Below are positions 59,821 through 64,000 of a stretch of 64,000 nucleotides of DNA, in pieces. Made by a program: the position numbers and the translations under genes. The stretch's first letter is position 1; each line of letters begins with the position of its first letter. The DNA comes from Palsa-504 sp963739615. Lineage in GTDB: Bacteria > Actinomycetota > Actinomycetes > Streptosporangiales > Streptosporangiaceae. Under the pieces are notes generated by a model. The model did not search any database. It saw only the letters and a program-made list of their open reading frames with translations, and was not told where the DNA came from. The DNA is taken from NCBI GenBank assembly GCA_963739615.1, contig CAVUBD010000037.1, forward strand, positions 178,749 to 242,748, written 5' to 3'.

Positions 59821-60489
59821 ATGCGCAAGGACCCAGTAGGCAGGACCAAGGACGTCCGTACGGCGGTGGACAAGGAGCTCGGCTTCGACCCGATGGTCGA
59901 CGCCGCGCACATCACCGTCCGGAATATCGGCGGGGATGTGACGCTCACCGGCACGGTGCCGAGTTACCCGCAGTACCTCGCTGCGGCGGCCGCCGCCCGA
60001 CGGGTCGCCGGAGTGACCGGCGTGCACAACAACCTGGAGGTGGCGCTGCCGGACGGTGACTTCCGCGATGACGTCAAGCTGGCCACCGCGGCCAACAACG
60101 CGCTGGCCAACAATGTCACCGTGCCGGACGCTGTGGAGGCGACCGCGCAGGACGGAAACATCACCTTGACCGGCACCGTGGCCTACGGCACCGAGCGGTC
60201 CGCTGCCGAGGCGGCGGTGGCCGGGCTGACCGGAGTGCGCAACGTCTTCGACGAGGTCGAGATCAGCTACGCTATCGACCCGGTCGACGTGGACCTGCAC
60301 GTGCAGCAGGCGCTGGAGCGCTCCGCGCTGGTCCCGGACGGCAGCGACGTGACGGCACAGACCAAGGACTACATCATCACGCTGACCGGCCACGTGCGCA
60401 CCTGGGCCGAGCACGACGCGGTGGTCAGCGCCGCCTTGATGGCCCAGGGCGTCATTGACGTCCGCGACGAACTCCAGATCACCGGCTGA
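59821..60489 (+). CDS. Protein with three BON domains (OsmY-like)
   Basis: 222 residues as three BON units of about 70 residues, each with an ITVRNIGGDVTLTGTVPSY-type or NITLTGTVAYGTERSAAEAA core and a conserved Gly. BON domains bind membranes or other macromolecules and are common in osmotic-stress proteins. No signal peptide is seen, so it may be cytosolic as in other actinobacterial forms. ATG 59821. Confidence 0.88.
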   Translation: MRKDPVGRTKDVRTAVDKELGFDPMVDAAHITVRNIGGDVTLTGTVPSYPQYLAAAAAARRVAGVTGVHNNLEVALPDGDFRDDVKLATAANNALANNVTVPDAVEATAQDGNITLTGTVAYGTERSAAEAAVAGLTGVRNVFDEVEISYAIDPVDVDLHVQQALERSALVPDGSDVTAQTKDYIITLTGHVRTWAEHDAVVSAALMAQGVIDVRDELQITG

Positions 60490-60733
60490 CCCGCAGGAGC
60501 GCCGCGGTCCGCCGCAGCACTGCCTTGCGGATCTCGGCGGCCACCGCGATCGACAGGGCCACGGTGGTGCAGATCAGCCTGCATTTCGTCCTGTTCAACC
60601 TGATCTACGGGACCTGGATGCTCGTCCAGGGCATCGAACTGCGCCGGACCGCAAGACCCTGCACCCCCGTGCCCTCCCCTGGAGGGAAAAGAACGCGGCC
60701 TGAGCCGGGCCGAGCCGGTGTGTGGAGGTAAGC

Positions 60734-61924
60734 ATGCTGATCGGGAACAGCCGGCGGTGGCTGCTCGCCGCCGCCGTGTTCCCCCTGGTGCTGGCCGGGT
60801 GCGCCGGCCAGGGCGCGGGGACCGGGACGGCCGGGACGCCGGCTGGGCCCGGCACCGCGGCGTCCGGCAGCCACCGGGGTCTGTCGGCGGTGCGGCATGT
60901 GTGGGTGATCGAGCTGGAGAACCAGGGATACCAGCAGAGCTTCGGCACCCCATCCGCCGATCCGTACCTGGCCCGGATCCTGCCGCGGATGGGGGCACTG
61001 CTGGAGAACTACTACGCGATCGGCCACGCCAGCGCGGACAACTACATCGCGGAGATCTCCGGGCAGGCCCCGTCCCTGGGCACCCAGGCCGACTGCCCGG
61101 TCTGGATCCCGTTCCCCGGCAATGCCGTCGCCGGGCCGTACCACCAGGTGCTCGGCGAGGGCTGCGTGTACCCGGCGCAAGTGCAGACGCTGGGCAACCA
61201 GCTGTCCGGCGCCGGGCTCAGCTGGGCGGCGTACCTGCAGGACATGGGCAACGACCCGGTCCGGGACAACACGGTCAGCACGGCGCGCGGGCCGGCCTGC
61301 GGCCACCCGGCCACCGGGGCCATCGACCACACCCAGAAGGCCGCACAAGGCGACCAGTACGCGGCCCGCCATGACGGATTCGCGTTCTTCCGCTCGGTCA
61401 CCGGGAACCCGGCGTTCTGCGCCGCGCACATCGTCTCGTTCCGGCCGCTGCCCGGCGACCTGGCCCTCGCCAGCGCCACCCCGGCGTTCTCCTTCGTCGT
61501 GCCGGACCTGTGCAACGACGGCCACGACGCGCCGTGCGTCACCGGAACCCCAGGCGGGCTGGCGCAGGCCGACGCGTTCCTGGCCCGGTGGGTGCCGAAG
61601 ATCATGGCCGCCCCCGCCTACCGGGACGGCGGCCTGATCGTGATCACCTTCGACGAGGGCAGCGATGCAGCCGCCTGCTGCGGCGAGACCGCCGGCTTCA
61701 GCGCCGATCACCCCAACGTCCCGGTGCCCGGCAGGACCGGGCCCGGCGGCGGCCGCATCGGCGCGGTCCTGCTGTCCCCGCTGATCAAGCCGGGCACGGT
61801 CAGCACCGTCCCCTACAACCACTACTCCCTGCTGCGCACCATCGAGGACATCTTCGGCCTGCCGCACCTCGGCAACGCCGCCATGCCGCAGGTCAGGTCC
61901 TTCGGCCCGGACGTGTTCGGCTAG
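60734..61924 (+). CDS. Secreted lipoprotein of the phosphoesterase (alkaline phosphatase-like) family
   Basis: 396 residues. Signal with lipobox (LLAAAVFPLVLAGCAGQ), then a PF04185-type phosphoesterase: VRHVWVIELENQGYQQSFGT, ENYYAIGHASADNYIAEISG, SFVVPDLCNDGHD, LIVITFDEGSD and PYNHYSLLRTIEDIFGLPHL. The glutamate-Asn and Asp/His residues fit the metal site of acid phosphatase/phospholipase C relatives. ATG 60734 follows GGAGGT; GTG 60722 is less likely. Confidence 0.87.
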   Translation: MLIGNSRRWLLAAAVFPLVLAGCAGQGAGTGTAGTPAGPGTAASGSHRGLSAVRHVWVIELENQGYQQSFGTPSADPYLARILPRMGALLENYYAIGHASADNYIAEISGQAPSLGTQADCPVWIPFPGNAVAGPYHQVLGEGCVYPAQVQTLGNQLSGAGLSWAAYLQDMGNDPVRDNTVSTARGPACGHPATGAIDHTQKAAQGDQYAARHDGFAFFRSVTGNPAFCAAHIVSFRPLPGDLALASATPAFSFVVPDLCNDGHDAPCVTGTPGGLAQADAFLARWVPKIMAAPAYRDGGLIVITFDEGSDAAACCGETAGFSADHPNVPVPGRTGPGGGRIGAVLLSPLIKPGTVSTVPYNHYSLLRTIEDIFGLPHLGNAAMPQVRSFGPDVFG

Positions 61925-62318
61925 CGGATACCCCGCCGCGCCGTCAGCCGCTCGGGCCAGCAGGGCCCGCCGGGCCGCCGCGAGCGAGGCCGCGAGCAGC
62001 TGGAGCAGCCGCTCGAGGGTGGCTCCGCGGCCGGCCTGGCAGGCGGTCGACCGAGGGACGCCGCGCATCGCTCGGCCGTGCTGCGGGCGATGCGCGCAGT
62101 CGGCGAGGACGGCCGCTCCTGGTGCTCCCGGACCGGTTTATCGCCTGGCGATGCCCGGCCGGCAGCCCCCGGGCCGTCCTCACTGCCGCGCTCAGCCAGA
62201 TCCTCGGGCGCGGACCGCTTGCTCAGACAGAGGCCGACACGTTCCTGACTGGCGCAGGTGCTGCGCATCGCTGATGGCAGTCTGTCGCTAGCGGGCACCT
62301 GGTGCTAACGTCCGATAG
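61925..62318. other. Intergenic region with a possible monooxygenase remnant
   Basis: No intact gene. On the forward strand about 62105-62274 reads RPLLVLPDRFIAWRCPAGSP and RAVLTAALSQILG, like the C-terminal tail of FAD-dependent monooxygenases (LVRPDGxVAWR, then a helix). There is no start or upstream domain. Confidence 0.3.
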
Positions 62319-63767
62319 GTGGCGGCACGGACAAAGCCCGCCTCACCAGGGACGGCCGGGCACAAGACAGCCGACCTGGGCGCGCATCCGGCTCGTGAGC
62401 AGAGCGTCGCGGCAGGCAAGGCGGCCCGCCAGCTAGCCCCGCTGGAGTCCCACCGGGACTTCGCTGTCCCGGCATCCAGGGACCCGATTGGGCTGCTGCT
62501 GCGCCAGGCCGAGTCCCGCGTACCGGAGCTGGTCCCGGTGCGCCACGGGCGGATGCTGGTGTCGCCGTTCGCGTACTACCGGGGTGCCGCGCTGCCGATG
62601 GCCGCCGACCTGGCCGGCACGAGGTCCTCAGGGCTGCGGGTGCAGTTGTGCGGTGATGCTCACCTGCTGAACTTCGGTGCCTTCGCCTCACCCGAACGGC
62701 GGCTGGTCTTCGACCTGAACGACTTCGACGAGACGCTGCCCGGCCCGTTCGAGTGGGACGTCAAGCGGCTGGTCGCGAGCATCGCCGTGGCAGGCCGCGA
62801 CAACGATCTCAGCACCAAGAAGCGGCGCGGGGTCGCCGTTGCGACCGCGGCGGCTTACCGCACCGCGATGCGGGAATTCGCCGCCATGCCGATCCTGAAC
62901 GTCTGGTACGCCCGCTTCGACGTCGAAGACGCCCTCGCCCGGCTCAAATCTGACATGCCCAAGAAGGCGGTGCGCCAGACCAAGGCTCAGATCGCGAAAG
63001 CCCGCACCCGGGACAGCACGCAGGCGCTGGCGAAACTGACGACCGTCCAGGATGGGCGGTACCGGATCATCAGCGACCCGCCGCTGATCGTCCCGATCGA
63101 AGAGCTAGCCGGGATCCTTGACGCCGACGCTGTCTACTGGTTCCTCGGCCGCCTGTTCACCGGGTACGCGCGGACCTTGCCGGCCTACCGGCGCCGGCTG
63201 GCGGAGCGATTCGCCCTGACCCGCGTGGCCCGCAAGGTCGTCGGCGTCGGCAGCGTCGGCACCGAGGCGTGGATCTTGCTGATGCAGCCCGACGACGGCT
63301 TCGATCCGCTGCTCCTGCAGGCCAAGCAGGCCCAGCGCTCGGTGCTGGCCGACTACGCCGGCCAGAGCGAATACCACAACCAGGGCGAGCGTGTCGTCGC
63401 CGGCCAGCATCTGATGCAAGCCGTCAGCGACATCTTCCTCGGCTGGCAGAGCGCCACCCCTCCTGGCCGCCGCTCGGCCGACTTCTACTTCCGCCAGTTG
63501 CGCGACTGGAAATACTCCGCCGAGATCGAAGGCATGAACGCCGCGGCGATGACCGGCTACGGCCGCATGTGCGGCTGGACCCTGGCCCGCGCGCACGCCC
63601 GCACCGGGGACCGGATCGCGATCGCCGCCTACCTCGGCGGGTCAGGCAAGTTCGACCAGGCCGTGGCCGACTTCGCCGAGACCTATGCCGACCAGACCGA
63701 ACGCGACCACGCGGCACTGGCCGACGCGGCTGCCTCCGGGCGCGTGCACGCCCAGGCAGGCATCTGA
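62319..63767 (+). CDS. DUF2252 family protein
   Basis: 482 residues. RHGRMLVSPFAYYRGAALPM, LRVQLCGDAHLLNFGAFASP, LVFDLNDFDETLPGPFEWDV and KRLVASIAVAGRD match DUF2252, a kinase-like fold of unknown substrate. Later QGERVVAGQHLMQAVSDIFL and RDWKYSAEIEGMNAAAMTGY are also typical. GTG start at 62319. Confidence 0.9.
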   Translation: MAARTKPASPGTAGHKTADLGAHPAREQSVAAGKAARQLAPLESHRDFAVPASRDPIGLLLRQAESRVPELVPVRHGRMLVSPFAYYRGAALPMAADLAGTRSSGLRVQLCGDAHLLNFGAFASPERRLVFDLNDFDETLPGPFEWDVKRLVASIAVAGRDNDLSTKKRRGVAVATAAAYRTAMREFAAMPILNVWYARFDVEDALARLKSDMPKKAVRQTKAQIAKARTRDSTQALAKLTTVQDGRYRIISDPPLIVPIEELAGILDADAVYWFLGRLFTGYARTLPAYRRRLAERFALTRVARKVVGVGSVGTEAWILLMQPDDGFDPLLLQAKQAQRSVLADYAGQSEYHNQGERVVAGQHLMQAVSDIFLGWQSATPPGRRSADFYFRQLRDWKYSAEIEGMNAAAMTGYGRMCGWTLARAHARTGDRIAIAAYLGGSGKFDQAVADFAETYADQTERDHAALADAAASGRVHAQAGI

Positions 63768-63803
63768 GTGTGCGTCAAGGTGGGTCGGCCTTCCATGCCG
63801 CTG

Positions 63804-64000
63804 TCAGGAGTCTGGTGGCCACTCCGGCATCGCCTCGGCCTCTTTCTCGGCGACCTCCCTCAGGTCCGCCTGCCGGTGCACCTCGTCCTCCTGCAAGGCC
63901 CTGGCCAGGACCGCGGCCTGTTCCCCGGCCACCTTCGCGTCAGCCTCGGCCCGGACGGCCTGGGCCTGCGCGGCCTTCTCCTCGGCCCTCTCGGCCTTCG
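63804..64000 (-). CDS. C-terminal part of an Ala/Glu-rich coiled-coil protein
   Basis: The frame is open to the right edge and ends at TGA (63804-63806). KAERAEEKAAQAQAVRAEAD, VAGEQAAVLARALQEDEVHR and DLREVAEKEAEAMPEWPPDS form a long charged helix. The start lies beyond the window. No family assigned. Confidence 0.6.
   Translation of the reverse strand, partial: KAERAEEKAAQAQAVRAEADAKVAGEQAAVLARALQEDEVHRQADLREVAEKEAEAMPEWPPDS

Noticed and set aside
60525..60731. Short frame with VQISLHFVLFNLIYGTWMLV before the phosphoesterase gene
   Set aside because: One hydrophobic stretch only, no ribosome binding site, and the end runs into Arg/Pro-rich sequence up to the next gene. Possibly a remnant, not supported as a gene.

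Overview
The window is about 64 kb of very GC-rich DNA (roughly 70 percent) with a codon usage, GTG/TTG start frequency and gene order typical of Actinomycetota. The runs phoH-ybeY-CBS/CorC protein-deaminase-like-era, recO-uppS-glyS and dgt-dnaG-sigma factor are characteristic of that phylum. Small DUF1707, DUF4389, DUF4190 and DUF3097 membrane or cytosolic proteins and an HrcA-DnaJ2 pair suggest an actinomycete of the Streptosporangiales/Streptomyces type. The genus cannot be fixed from the sequence alone.

Bases 1 to about 41,300 are chromosomal core: the 3' part of a HelR/HelD-type helicase, hflX, hutI, holA, rpsT (reverse), lepA, small membrane proteins (reverse), hemW, DUF4870 and DUF3097 genes (reverse), a CIRCE-controlled hrcA-dnaJ pair, rsmE, a SigE-type ECF sigma factor with a membrane partner (reverse), a HIT protein, phoH, ybeY, a CorC-like protein, era, a zinc-ribbon protein, leuA with a leucine-rich leader peptide and attenuator hairpin, recO, uppS, glyS, ppdK, dgt, a flavoprotein reductase, a HAD hydrolase, dnaG and a sigma-70 factor. 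The core ends at a tRNA-Asn gene.

Bases 41,269 to 58,335 are an integrated element. A 26-bp copy of the tRNA-Asn 3' end is repeated at its far end. A tyrosine integrase gene (broken by several frame changes) lies just inside that end. The cargo is an excisionase-like HTH protein, a VRR-NUC nuclease, an HNH nuclease, a GntR regulator, a DUF6941-like protein, a possible toxin-antitoxin pair, a lipoprotein and an HK97-type major capsid protein, with no portal, terminase or tail genes. This looks like a phage satellite or a stripped prophage. Three insertion sequences have landed in it, and their ends and target duplications can be read directly: ISAzo13 type (3-bp TCA), ISL3 type (8 bp, with unusually long 132-bp perfect inverted ends) and IS4 type (11 bp). 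Removing the first two in silico restores a broken gene or a broken gene overlap. A further three-gene set (DUF6788-like protein, divergent from a tyrosine-recombinase-like protein and a DDE transposase) may be a separate mobile module.

Bases 58,336 to 64,000 are a rearranged accessory zone: gene fragments including an MFS transporter piece followed by an inverted MFS piece, a truncated DUF1269-like gene, a three-BON-domain protein, a lipoprotein phosphoesterase, a DUF2252 protein and the end of a coiled-coil gene.

Two window-wide traits stand out. Several otherwise conserved genes carry a single-base frame break (helR, a DUF1707 gene, dnaJ, dgt, capsid), which may be sequence error. Short tandem repeats of 12, 15, 18, 21, 24 or 27 bp, all multiples of three, recur in unrelated places.
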